Assembly (NCBI GenBank): GCA_007570785.1
Contig: ML664176.1
Location: forward strand, 1,167,296 to 1,231,295
DNA length: 64,000 nucleotides
Direction of reading: 5' to 3'
Source: Antilocapra americana
Taxonomy: Eukaryota > Chordata > Mammalia > Artiodactyla > Antilocapridae
The translations under genes were made by a program, and so were the position numbers. Below are positions 34,271-45,300 of this stretch, piece after piece. The notes below the pieces were generated by a model. The model did not search any database and was not told the origin of the DNA. It saw nothing but the letters and a program-made list of their open reading frames with translations. Every line of letters begins with the position of its first letter. Position 1 is the first letter of the stretch.

Positions 34271-34482
34271 TGCTTCTTTGGTTGCTAAGTGGTAAAGAAT
34301 ACACCTGCCAATTCAGGAGGGGTAGGTTCGATCCCTGGTCTGTGAAAATCCCCTAGAGAAGGAAATGGCAACCCACTCCAGTATTCTTGCCTGGGAAATC
34401 CCATGGACAGAGGAGCCTGGTGGGCCACAGTCCATGGGATGGCAAAAGAGCTGGACACGATTTAGCAACAAAACAACAACGA
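34271..34482 (+). mobile_element. Bov-tA SINE
   Basis: Diverged head (tgcttctttggttgctaagt), intact box B ggttcgatcc (34325-34334), then a Bov-A body ending with aaaacaacaac. Confidence 0.92.
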
Positions 34483-35117
34483 AATTGCAAAATAAAGTAA
34501 GAACATGTTGGCCTAGATGTTAAACTATAGAAAACACTGGAAAAGTCAACTTCTAGTCCTGGTCCTGAGCTACCTTTCTGTATTGAGCCTTCTACTAGCT
34601 TCAGAATAAGCGTTGGTAGAGTTATTGCCGGATAATGTCTCAAACCCCTTCCAGCCATAACATCCTGGAGTCAACCTCCAGGGCAGCTGTGATGGCAAAG
34701 GTCAACTCAGTACATTTCATAAACCATAATTAGAGAACAGTGAGATGGGGCCTATTGGCTGTGTTATGTAATTAGCCCTCTGCCTCAGGGGAGGGAGTGC
34801 CTGTGTACAATTATGCAATCACATTCCGAAAGGAAAGGCACTAAGGCACATCAAATCACAAAGAAAAACAACTCTCATTCCTTGGAGCCACAGTTTCCAC
34901 CTAGGAATGCTGTCCAGGTAATTTGAGTCTGCACCTTCTTAGCACCAAATATTTGAACAACTCTTTATTTTTGTAATACCTGGCAATACAAAGGGCACAT
35001 TTACATGGCCCGTTCTTATTGGCTTTATATTAAACTGGGGAGCTATATCCCATTATACCTGTGCTGTAACCTGGTACTTCCTGCTTAGCCTAAAATCCTA
35101 GTGCAAACTTTATGGTT
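34483..35117. other. Unique sequence with a motif-rich block
   Basis: 34680-34920 is repeat-free with a CCAAT complement (cctattggct, 34751-34760), gtaattagcc, caattatgcaat and acattcc words. A candidate conserved element; no gene visible. Confidence 0.4.
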
Positions 35118-35300
35118 TTTAAACTTTAGAGTATGTAAGATTCACCTAGGGAGCTTGTTAAAAATGCAGACCCTCTCCTTCCTTACTGATTCTGCAGGTC
35201 TACTGTGGAGCCCAGTGATGTGCCATTTTCACAGCCTCCCCAGATTCTTGACATCAGCGATGCCCTCTGTGAAAAGCACTCTAAGACTCATTTTGAGTAG
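35118..35300 (+). mobile_element. hAT MITE fossil (MER3/MER58-like)
   Basis: 'tttttaaactttagagtatg', gattcacctagggagcttgt, taaaaatgcagaccctct, 'gattctgcaggtctactgtg' and a right end near gaaaagcactcta. Confidence 0.75.
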
Positions 35301-37194
35301 CTTTGGGGAGACCATGTGAGTGGCTGAGCAACCATCACCACCGAAACTGAGGCTTCTGCACTTCCCCTCATCATCAGGTAGCAAGAGAAACTAAAACACC
35401 ATCTGTCCATCCCCTTTCCTGGCACAGAAGTGAAACTGTAGAAATTTCTAAGATTTAAACCAACTTGGGAGCAGTTGGTTTAAATCATTCATTTTAGAAA
35501 CCTTCATCCCGTCCATTCTCAACTTCTTAGGTGAAGGGTACCAGATACATCTGTTTGCTCTTGCAGTATATCTAAAATCCCTTAGCTCCTTTTTTAACGA
35601 AACCTTCTTTGGCTTCGTTAGGTTGTTCTTAAGATATATTGGTCCAGCTGCAGATCATAGTATCAATGGCCAGAGACATGCTTTTGATTTTGATTCCAAC
35701 ACCATCCACAATTACACCCAGCCTGCCTTTTGGACCATAACCACAATTTGGTCTTCAGAGAACTGTCCACAGTAACATGTAAACCCATTTACTAGGTTAT
35801 CACCTATACTTCTGGCTGCTCACCTCCAAGTGCAATTTGAGTTATCTTTTCTATGTGCTTTGTTTATAACAGATGCTCTTTTGCTTCTTTTCGGCACACG
35901 TGGTCCATGTCAGATCAGAATTTCACTATTACATCCAGAAGTTTCACTACACACAAGATTACATAAAAGTGAACAAATGGACCAGCGTCTAGAGGCCTGT
36001 ACTGCTTACAGTCTTCATTCAAAGAAATGACATTGTGTATCTACCCATTGTTTCCTGTCTCTGAGATAATCTCCACCCTTGAGACTATTTCCTCGGATAG
36101 CATGTTCATTAACAATTGTAGGAGGAGGACATATCTGGAAAAATGTGCTATGTCAATTGCATTTATTCACCAAATTCTCATGACAATTGCTCAATTGTTC
36201 CAGGTTCTTTGACATCTCAGACTTGACTCCGACTTAGGAATATTTAATTGTGCTGTGCATTTAAGTCTGCAAGCTAGGCAGAGTAGGTGCTGCCCATTGT
36301 CCTGTAAGCCTGAGTCTTTCATTTAGTCAATACAGACCTTTCTGGGAAAAATGAGATTACCTCACCCACATTAAGAGTCTTAGCTTTTGGGAATGACCAC
36401 ACTCAAGCTTGTACCTGTGTATGCAGTCCTGTTCTTGGGTTTAGCTCACTTAGCCCTGGATTTACAGCCCATCACTCTATAGAGCAACAAAATTATATTG
36501 GGCACCCAAACAGTTAAAGCCTTTCCCCTGCTGAGTAAGATGCAGAAACAAGTCCTCTTGAAAAACAAAGAGAAATTAGTCTGATAATGAAAAACCACTG
36601 AAAGCAATTTACAAACTATTTCCCCTGACAGTATATAAACTGTTAATATAATGTACATAATTCAGGGTCAGGTCCTTTTTGGATTCCTCCTTTCTAATCA
36701 TAATCTTTCTAGCAGCAATACTGACACCTGAATCTTTTCTCATAGGTTTCAGAAGGATATAGGATAGCAAACATCCCTGTGTATTGAATGAAGCTAATGG
36801 TTTGTATTGTTTATTCAATGGAAATGTCTCTTGTAATTAAAAATAAAGGTTGATCAAGCAACTGTGAAACCAAATATTCACAGAATCCAAGCACTTGTGC
36901 AAAGCCTAAATTGGTGCTCTGCACCTTTAAATAAACAAACTAGGGGATCATCACAAATAAAAGGGAACTTAAGTGGTAAAACTATTATTTCCTTAAAAAA
37001 CTATGCAAGCCAAGAAAGAAGTTTTGCAAAATAAAATTGGGTGGAGGCTATGGTAAAGGGAGAGCCCTGATATTCTGAAGAAGAGAAAAGCAAAAAGAAA
37101 TTTCAGAAAGGATAACAAATTAGTTTAGCAAAGTCACAATAAGAGAGGGCAGACGCAAATAAAGGCAGAGGATGCATCGTCCAAGAAAAGAGGA
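35301..37194. other. Unique sequence with hairpins
   Basis: Two perfect or near-perfect inverted repeats at 35452-35486 and 35595-35620 (see findings). Otherwise AT-rich, with no gene recognised. Confidence 0.5.
35452..35486. repeat. 13-bp perfect inverted repeat, 9-nt spacer
   Basis: gatttaaaccaac (35452-35464) and its exact complement gttggtttaaatc (35474-35486). It could fold as a hairpin. Confidence 0.9.
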
Positions 37195-37375
37195 AGGGGC
37201 GAGTGGAAACAGCTGGAATTGTTCAGCTGTGTCAACATTCGGCTGTTTCACAGATTGACTAGCAAAGTGTCATCTGAAACCAATTACATTCCCAAAGCCC
37301 CACGGACCCAGTTCATAACATTGATTAATCCACATTGTGAAAAAATCCCCAAGCAAGACTAGAACAGCTGTCAGC
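37195..37375. promoter_or_regulatory. Candidate regulatory block rich in CAGCTG E-boxes
   Basis: Three CAGCTG E-boxes (near 37209, 37223 and 37365), attacattccc (TEAD-like), ttgattaatcc and acagctgtcag (MEIS/TGIF half) in a repeat-free 180-bp stretch. Inference from motifs only. Confidence 0.3.
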
Positions 37376-37386
37376 CCTTGGAGCTC

Positions 37387-37414
37387 AAAAAAAAAAAAAA
37401 AAAAAAAAAAAAAA
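37387..37414. repeat. (A)28 homopolymer
   Basis: Pure A run followed by ccaccccaaaaaagc. No SINE, LINE or processed gene body is visible upstream, so its origin is unknown. Confidence 0.95.
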
Positions 37415-38154
37415 CCACCCCAAAAAAGCAATTGCTTAAGAAAAAGAAACGAAAAAAAAGCTCCTCTTGAAATTTTAGGGATTTTTCAGAAGGTATGCCT
37501 ACTGAAATAGAAAACAGATTTAAAACTGCTTCTACCAGTGCCTGCCTGAGAACAAACGACTATAATTAGGAAAGCAGGGGTTACATTAAAATAAACCGAA
37601 AGTCCATTCCCAAAATCAGAATGAGCTGCCTCCAAGTCTAGAATACCTTGTGTCTTTTTGCTCCTTTTTGGTTATAACATTATGCATTTCATTTTTCTTA
37701 AGTGTTTTTCTTCCTTCTCAGTATTTTAAATGCATTGCTCCCATCAAAATATATATTTAATAAATTTTCTCATCAAGACATTTTCAATATTTTTGTCACA
37801 TTTCACAAAGGGAGAAGTATACACAAAATCCTTGATTTGCAAACATGCAACTTGTTCGTGAGTCGAATATACAAATGGCCACCACACCCCTGCCATGCCT
37901 CCTCTCCTTGTAGGGGAGCCTGTTAAGGTTTTCACGAAGCTCTGGCCTTGCCTCTGGAGCTACCAGGGTTAGATATCCAGCCACCAGGCATGTAGAGGTG
38001 ACCTGGACACTATATAAATGGCTATGAAAGGCTCCTTAGGAAGTTTTCAATTTTGTACTTGGTCTGCAATTTCCACAGTGATATCATAGAAGCTGTAAAA
38101 GTCTGACATCCTTTGGATGGATTTTTTTTCCCCACAGAAATAAAATATAGGCTT
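37415..38154. other. Unique sequence
   Basis: No gene recognised. Confidence 0.5.
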
Positions 38155-38375
38155 ATTCATTTGTTCACTCATTCAGCAAACATTTGTTGAATGTTTACTC
38201 TCTACCCAGTACTGGGTTTCAGCATTTGCATTTTATATATGTGCAAAGGCACTGAAAGGCTTAGTGACCTGCCTAAAGCCATTCAAAGAGTTTGTGCTCC
38301 AGTCTGGACTCAAACCCAAGGCCACCTGATATCTAATTCAGTTCTCTTTCTAAAAAACCATGTTACTACTTTATG
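38155..38375 (+). mobile_element. MIR SINE fossil with a preceding old-repeat start
   Basis: 'ttcactcattcagcaaacat' and 'ttgaatgtttactctctacc', then the MIR half: aggcttagtgacctgcctaa, 'ctggactcaaacccaaggcc'. Confidence 0.7.
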
Positions 38376-39837
38376 TTTGACATAGATTTTCATAAGCTAG
38401 CTAGGGAGCCTCAAAAGCAAGCAAAATATAGTTCCTACAGGGGAATGCATTTCAAGTTACAAAAAAACTGGGTACAAATAGGACTTTAAGAACATAAGCA
38501 GTTCATATATTCAGATTCCACTCTAATTTTGCTTCTTTCTTTCTAAGTATCCCATTAGTAATCTAACGGTCTCTGCTGTTGAAATGCCACTCTGTAAATT
38601 TTATGAAACTGAAGTATGCCTTTGATACATGGATCCTTTTGCTTGTTTCATAGACTAATCTCTATTACTAGAAATAACTGTTTCTCTGTAACTCAGATCT
38701 TTCAGAGAAATACAAACCTTCATTCCATTGGTATATCCTTGGACTTAAAAAAAAAAAATGGAAAGCAAACAAACCACAATTTACTGTGTAAGGCAAAGGA
38801 ACCTAGGCTTATTCTTTGGATTTCAGAATTGGAAGGCCAACATTAACAACAGCAACTTATTTCAGATATAAAGAAGTCATGTCATGTCACTAAATACTGT
38901 TCAAACCATAACATTCTCTGAGCTTTGCAGTAAGTAACACCTACACTGAGTTTTGTAGGATTTAAGCAAGTCCAAACTCAAAGTAATTGGGGTGGAGGCA
39001 GGACAAAAACAGAGCAATAAGAAAGTCTCTAGACAGACTCTCCAATTCTATACACTATTTTTTTTTTCACTCTAGAGTATGTTTATAATTATTGTTTTTT
39101 AAATGCTCATGATGTCACAGATAACGAACACCAACTGCTCCCCACAGAACTCTTACTACAGTACATGTTTATAAGAGCAAATTACTGTTTATACACAGAT
39201 AGGATTATAAATGAGGGGAAGAACATTACAAATTACATGTTATTGAAAGAAAGCCAAAACATTTCCATTTCTTGCTTTTCATGAGAAAATATCATTACCT
39301 GGATCATGCCGCCTTCTCTCAGTTCCCTCACTGGACACTGGCATGGATAACCCTACAAGATTAGAGTAGTAAGTTTATATTTTTATGATATGATGTTAGA
39401 ACACAGGGTAACACCCACAGTGATAGGAGCAAAATCACTCACATTTCCATATTTCAAACTACTCTATGAATCATTAGAAAAATTTTAACTTTAAGTGCTG
39501 GATGAAGAGATCACCCGTCCCAAGAACTACATACATCTAGGACTTTCAAATAATTCCCTCCAAAAAGGCTGACCACTTAACATAAAGAAATGAATCTTAA
39601 AATAACCTGAATGAGGTTTTGTACAAGATGGGGTCTTTTCTCTGCACATTTAGCTTAATAAAAAGTAAGTGATATTGTTTTTACTTTCTTATCAATAGTA
39701 TCTACTTTATAAAGTGTGCTCTGCTCCTGGAAATGGTATTTTTGTGAACTAACATAGGGTCAAGTTATATATCTACCTCAGGCTACCATATGACCTTAAA
39801 GAAGACTGAAAGACCACAGAAGCAGCATCTTTCTTTT
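38376..39837. other. Unique AT-rich sequence
   Basis: No gene or repeat recognised apart from short A and T runs (38748-38758, 39058-39067). Confidence 0.5.
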
Positions 39838-39935
39838 TGGTTCTAATACTGTTTTGAAGATTAAATGAGTTAATACACATAAAGTCCTCAAAACAGGGTA
39901 TGGACCACAGTAAAAGTCTTGGAATAATGTTACAT
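39838..39935 (+). mobile_element. MIR SINE fragment
   Basis: 'gaagattaaatgagttaata' and cacataaagtcctcaaaaca match the MIR core 3' side. Confidence 0.75.
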
Positions 39936-40640
39936 GTTCAGTGTTTCCATTCCATTGGAGTTCCAGGAATCTACGTCTGGGCAGGCCCAAAGCGGTTCTG
40001 CAGCAAATGAATGGAAGACTTTTATAAAGGTATATCCACTTCTTTCCACCATCGAAGGCATCTTTTCTTAACTCACTGCAGAAAAGGAGTTGAAACAGAG
40101 TAGGTAGTTCACCTGTGCTCTGAACTTCAACTGGCAGAGACCTGGATGTTTTCCCCATTGTTTCTATGCTATAAATGGCCTTCTGGACAGCTTTCTGAGA
40201 TTCATATGCTAAAATACTCCTGTTTGATTCTGAGGCAAGGTTAAAGGCAGTGTGCAGTGGCACCATTTATCACAACAAGCTTCCTTACTGCTCCTGTTAT
40301 TTAAAATCAAGATACTCAGTGACCCTGTAGGATTATGAACAACTCACATCTCAGATGCCTAGACTGTCCCAGAGTTGGAATGGATATTAAGTGTTGTCTA
40401 GGCCCACCGCCTTGCAGCACTGTTGGGCACAGCTCCGTGCTTCAGATTTCTCAAACGGCATGAACTGCCTACCAATGGCACCACTGTTTATGTTGTAGGG
40501 CTATTAACTTCCCTTAACCCAAGGGAGTTTTGAGGATACTGCACCTAGGGGATAAAAGGAAACAGATGTGTGGAGAGCCCCAAGAAAAGCTCTCATCTCA
40601 GTTTGTCAGGTATCCAACTTAGAGCAAATATTAAGGGCCT
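39936..40640. other. Unique sequence
   Basis: The 156-codon minus-strand frame (39796-40266) has no known domain and its end overlaps a MIR, so it is not called as a gene. 40350-40420 may be a MIR3-like fragment. Confidence 0.45.
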
Positions 40641-40762
40641 TGGAGAAAGGAATGGCAACTCACTGAAGTATTATTGCTTGGAGAATTCCATGGAGAGAAG
40701 AGCCTGGCGGGCTACAGTCCATGGGGTCACAAAGAGTCAGACACGACTGAACGACTTCACAC
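40641..40762 (+). mobile_element. Bov-A SINE monomer
   Basis: ggagaaaggaatggcaactc to cacgactgaacgacttcac. It directly abuts a short tRNA-SINE head. Confidence 0.92.
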
Positions 40763-40800
40763 CAGACCTGGTGGTCCAGTGGCTAAGACTTCGCATTCCC
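40763..40800 (+). mobile_element. CHR-type SINE head fragment
   Basis: gacctggtggtccagtggct and aagacttcgcattccc match the first ~36 bp of a CHR SINE. The body is absent. Confidence 0.6.
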
Positions 40801-41789
40801 TTTGCTTGCTATTATCATGGGAAACAAAGCAAGCTCCACCAGGACCTCCACAGTCATGCCAACACACTTTGATCTAAAAGCCATTCATAAAAAGAGTAAT
40901 GTAATTTGAAAACATACGTTGAGCACCTACTCTTTCCAGACTCAGCCCTGAAGTAGTCAAAGGTCCACTGAGTGATACAGACATGGAAATAGATGTGAGA
41001 TACAGGCAATTATTCTGCTACTGCAGAAAGAAACCACTGCTTCTAAACTAAAGATAGCACATCTACAAATGGATCCAAAGGAATTCTTGACCTGGAATTG
41101 ATTCTGATATTGAAATATCTTTAAAGAAACAGATTGTGTCTACCAGTTGCTTACAATTTATCAAAATCACCTTTCCACCAAACTAACTTTCTTCCCATGA
41201 GGAATGGGTAAAAATTCTCATTATTTACTAGACTATTTCAGATAAATGTCATGAAGGTGGTAGAGTCCTGGGATGCTTCTCTGTGTTGAAGCCCCTTCTC
41301 CTTTGCTTCAGGTGAGATAGAGGCTATGGTTCCCAAATTGTGGCCTACAACTAACTCACAGGAAAACCATGGGATATTTTAAAAAGTCAAGGGCAGCACA
41401 GTCTCTGTCGGTAGCAGACACTGCTACTAGTAAGTTGAAACTATTAATATATGGAACTGTTGCTATTTCTTTTGGTCCAGGGAGTGAAAAAATTACTGAG
41501 ACACAAAGACACTGTGAGTTGAGAATGTATGAGAACCTTAGGAATTGGGCAGCGGGACGGGGGTCGGGGGGTGGTTCTCTCCATCGTATCTCAATAACCT
41601 CAGGTAGCAGGCTTAAGAGTGTCTCTACTCTTCAAAGTCACCTTGAAGGGAGGTTCCAAGAGAGACGTAATAGATTATCACTGTGTAACATGTCACTTCT
41701 GATTTAGTAAAAAGAGATGGTCCTTGTGGAATCACAGTTAGAGGAAGTCTTCAGATGTTCTTCAAACATGTATGTGCCTGGCATGTAAT
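40801..41789. other. Unique sequence
   Basis: No gene recognised. The upstream part of the possible LTR may extend into 41640-41789, but I cannot place its start. Confidence 0.45.
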
Positions 41790-41990
41790 ACATATACATA
41801 TATAAACACACACATTCTTTTCCATTAAAAACCCTTCCATCGGGGGGTTTGGGTCTTTTGAGCATGAGCTGCCCATTCTCCTTGCTTGGTGCCCTATAAT
41901 AAATAGTGTATTTTCCTTCACCTCAATGTGTCAACAGCAGCTTGGCTTTGCTGCATGTTGGAGAAGCAGATTCAAATTTGGTTCTGTAAT
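41790..41990 (+). mobile_element. Probable solo LTR of an endogenous retrovirus (3' portion)
   Basis: LTR-like order: a TATA-like ccattaaaaaccc near 41822, gagcatgagctgcccattct, cttgcttggtgccctataat with an AATAAA at 41898-41903, a pyrimidine-rich ttttccttcacctcaatgtg segment and a U5-like end near gttctgtaat. No gag, pol or env coding sequence lies nearby, so a solo LTR is inferred. Family and 5' end are unknown. Confidence 0.5.
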
Positions 41991-42499
41991 GGGGGCATGC
42001 CCAATGTGATGCGTTAGAGCCTGGCTGTCACTGGACATGATCACAATGGCAAAATTGTTCTCCTCTCACACAGCCTCCTAGGCTCACCTCCCTCTCTTTT
42101 ACTGGCATCTATGGAGAAGACTCAACTCAGGTTCCTGCCTTTATCTGGTCTTCACACCCTGACATTGGTCACAGGCTTGGGGTTCCAGCTGCTCATGCCT
42201 GGGTTGGGTGGGTAGGTATTGGGATGGGAAGTCTGACCACAAAATGGAGATGGGAGGACTCACTTAGATTAACATGATTCAGCCTTGTCTTTATCATCCC
42301 TCACCAGAAAAGCCCTACATATGTGTATGTGTATATGTAAATGTATCTGTTTAATAAACTAACAAAGTGCCCTGTCCCCACTGAGCTCTGATTTTTGCTG
42401 GTAGGGCACCTTCATCTAGGAGTCTGTTTGAGTGAAGTGAGTTTGGGTGAAATCCCATCTTGACCTCTCTCTCAGTTGAGCAGAACGTCCTATGAAACA
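41991..42499. other. Unique sequence
   Basis: No gene recognised. A short TATG-rich patch lies at 42318-42350. Confidence 0.5.
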
Positions 42500-42640
42500 G
42501 ATAGGGCAGATATAATTAGCTCTGGCTTTGAGATGAGCAAACTCAGGTCCACCTGAATTTAGTGAGGTTAATGGATTTTCTCAGAGTCCCCAAGCACCTA
42601 GAGCTGGGCTGTTCCTTGACCCCAGTCTTTCATGTCTAAA
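42500..42640 (+). mobile_element. MIR SINE fossil
   Basis: 'gagatgagcaaactcaggtc', 'agtgaggttaatggattttc', 'agagctgggctgttccttga' follow MIR order. Confidence 0.65.
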
Positions 42641-42979
42641 CCTCCCTCTCTCTTCTGCTGCTTTGGTTTTGAAAAAGAAATCAGTGCCCTTCTCTACCTC
42701 AACATGCATAACCAGTGGAGAAGCAAGAAGACATTCTCTTCAAGGCAAGAAACATCCGGTTTCACCCATATGGTTCTGTGGAACCATACTGGGCTTCCAG
42801 GCAGCCCTAAAACATCCAAAGGCAGAAATCATCATGTTGACACCCTAAAGGCTGTGTCAAAGCTTGTCTTTATCTCTAGGAAGCTCAGTCCTCACTCTTC
42901 TAGTCTTGCTGGTATCCCAAGTCTCCTTCCCACAGAAGAAAGTCGGCAGAGGCTTTGAAGGGCCAGGAAGGGTATAGAC
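42641..42979. other. Unique sequence
   Basis: Frames of 108 and 61 codons overlap here in different frames with no known domain. Confidence 0.5.
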
Positions 42980-43140
42980 CTGTGCTTCTCATACATGAGC
43001 ATGTGTCAGAATTACCAGGACAGCTTGTTAGAGCACAGGTTGCTGGGCCCAAGCCCCAGAGTTTCCCAGGGCAGGGTGGAAGAATGTGCATCTAATATGT
43101 TCCCAAGTGATGCAGAGGCTGTTGAGTTGATACAATGAGT
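42980..43140 (+). mobile_element. hAT MITE fossil (MER3/MER58-like)
   Basis: ctgtgcttctcatacatgag, 'gtcagaattaccaggacagc', gcacaggttgctgggcccaa, 'ccagagtttcccagggcagg' and tcccaagtgatgcagaggct follow the element in order. Confidence 0.8.
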
Positions 43141-43439
43141 TGTCTCTCCCAAGGGCCTGGTTTATTGGTCCACACACACCAAATGCTTCTTGAGACACAT
43201 CCAGGAGGGCATTCACTGATCATCTTAACAAAATCATTTAAGCAGCTTCTCTCTTCAGCTTTGTTTTAGACCCAGTGCAATAGAAGTTAAATAAAAGTCT
43301 CTGCCCTTTAGAAACATAGAAGCTAGACATGGACAAAATTCATGTGGACAGGCCTAGAAAGATAATATTACCATATTCTGACTATGATAACTTTCCCAGA
43401 ATAAAAGAAAAGGCTTACAGTGGTGACCACAAGTTTCCT

Positions 43440-43990
43440 TGGGGGTCTCCAAAGACTGTGCTTCCTAATTTTCAGTGATACCATCATGATCCCGAGGATC
43501 ATTAAGCAGCTGTTACAGCTGTGTTTAATCACAGTCCTACCGTCATATTGAGTGGCTCTGACCTACTGACAGGCGAGTCCTTGGCCTCCATGGAGTCGCT
43601 CTGACAAGCAGAAGTGGCTGCAGAAGGCAGTGATAGAAATGGGTTTAAATGCTGAGACTCATGGCATCAAAGATCTGTGAACTGTTGAGCTACACAGAGG
43701 AATCATCAGAATAATGATCATTTTTCTCTACCCCCTCCCTTGCTTGTTCAAAGAAAAGAGCCCTTAATTGCTTCTTGAACTACACACAAGTGGGCCATTG
43801 ACTGTGACTGTAATTCAGCCGAGAGGCAAGGAAAACTCTAAAATGGATTTTGTTGAGGCGATGTCTTAAACACAGAAAATGCTGCAGAGGGCTCGCCATG
43901 CACAGGACACTGCTAGGTAGAATTGAAAACAGCATGGCATATATACGGTCAGCAGTCAAAGCCATCCTTCACTGTAGATGATACCAGTGT
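43440..43990. promoter_or_regulatory. Candidate conserved non-coding element
   Basis: Repeat-free. cattaagcagctgttacagc and tgtgtttaatcacagtcc near 43500-43540 pair two CAGCTG E-boxes with homeodomain words. 43765-43985 continues with cccttaattgc, ctgtaattcagc and several CpGs. Conservation was not tested. Confidence 0.3.
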
Positions 43991-44568
43991 GGTCAAGGGA
44001 GATGTATTTTTTTAAGTGGGGAGGGGGTGAGAGAGAGAAAGAGAGGGAAGAAAACGGAATAGAAGTCATATTAGAAGTATATCCCATTACAGATGACCTA
44101 GCAAATTCAGATTCCTAAAGAAGATGACACTGTTTAAGGAAACTGAATTCTGAATTCAGTTGTTAACTATTTACCTATCTCTCTACATCCACATCCCAGG
44201 TATACGTGACATCTGAAGAAGTCTGAATCATTTCCTTCCTTCTGGAATGCATCAACCTAGCAAGGGTTATGGACTCAGGCAGTGACTCTCTGCCCATACT
44301 GTCCAGTTTGCCAGCCATTCCACTCAAGGTCATGGCAACAGGGACTAGAAAAGGGGTGCCAGCAACTGAGAAACCTACTGCCAACTACATGCCTACATGC
44401 TCATCTAGGAAGAAAGCGGACCTTCCAAGGAAATCTCCTTTTCCAAAATGTGCTTTTCTAACTTCTCTGTGCCATTACGCCCCTTAAATAAAAAGTAATG
44501 CCTAATACCTCTCTGAAGCCTCTCATCCCACTCTATCCAGAGAGCTCTTTTTTTGTATAAAGGCTTTT

Positions 44569-44585
44569 GTGCCCCCTGCTGGGTA
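44569..44585 (-). promoter_or_regulatory. CTCF-like motif
   Basis: gtgccccctgctgggta on plus reads ccagcagggggcac on minus, a close match to the CTCF core. Single motif, not tested by occupancy. Confidence 0.4.
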
Positions 44586-44819
44586 CCTCTTCCTTTCCTC
44601 TACCCTTCCATGGAAACCGGCCCACTCAGAGCACCTACATCCCCTGCACTGGGGGAGGTTAGAGGGCGGGCCCCCACTCCTGCTCTGCAAGGAGTGGCTA
44701 GGTCACCTCCTCATAACACTCAAGTACAACCCTGCTTGCAAATAAGCCTCAGTGGCAAGAGCAAGCGAGTGATACTAACTTGCTAGTAAAGCAACCCCTG
44801 GATAATCAGAAGAGTAAGT

Positions 44820-45050
44820 GATAAAAATTAGCATTGATTACTTACTATGCATGGAGTCCATATTAAGGGCTGTAAACACTTTCTCTCAATCAATCCCAAC
44901 AATAACTCTCCAATCATGATCCCCATTTTAAAGAGAAGAAAACTGATGCACTGAGAGAGTAAATAAGTTACAGAAGTCATAGTAATAGCTGTAAGCTCAT
45001 GACGTGAATCCTCATCTCTGAGTTGAGTGTCCAAGCTTTTATAATCTATT
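44820..45050 (+). mobile_element. MIR SINE fossil
   Basis: 'gattacttactatgcatgga', gatccccattttaaagagaa, 'gaaaactgatgcactgagag' and agtaataagtta-type words, ending near tataatctattta. Confidence 0.8.
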
Positions 45051-45129
45051 TATGACCATAAATGGGGCACATGCTGCACTGAGACAATCTGACAACCTGG
45101 AGGGTATGTGTTCTCACCTATCTCAAAGA

Positions 45130-45300
45130 GTCAAACGCTTACATATCTACTACAGGTTGGGCAAAGAACTTGATGTCCTTTACATGCTACTTGTATACTT
45201 CACAGTTCTAAAAGGTGAGCTGTTTTATCCTCATTTAACAAACAAGAAAACCCTGAGTCCACGTGATATTAATTCACCTAAGTTTCTCTGGTGGTAGGGA
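45130..45300 (+). mobile_element. MIR SINE fossil
   Basis: 'gagctgttttatcctcattt' and aacaaacaagaaaaccctga match the MIR middle; diverged. Confidence 0.6.

Larger units (their letters stand above)
43141..44819. other. Unique sequence with motif-rich stretches
   Basis: No gene recognised. Holds the candidate element at 43440-43990, a palindrome at 44141-44161 and a CTCF-like motif at 44569-44585. Confidence 0.5.

Noticed and set aside
39796..40266. 156-codon minus-strand frame
   Set aside because: No recognised family, and its 3' part lies in a MIR.
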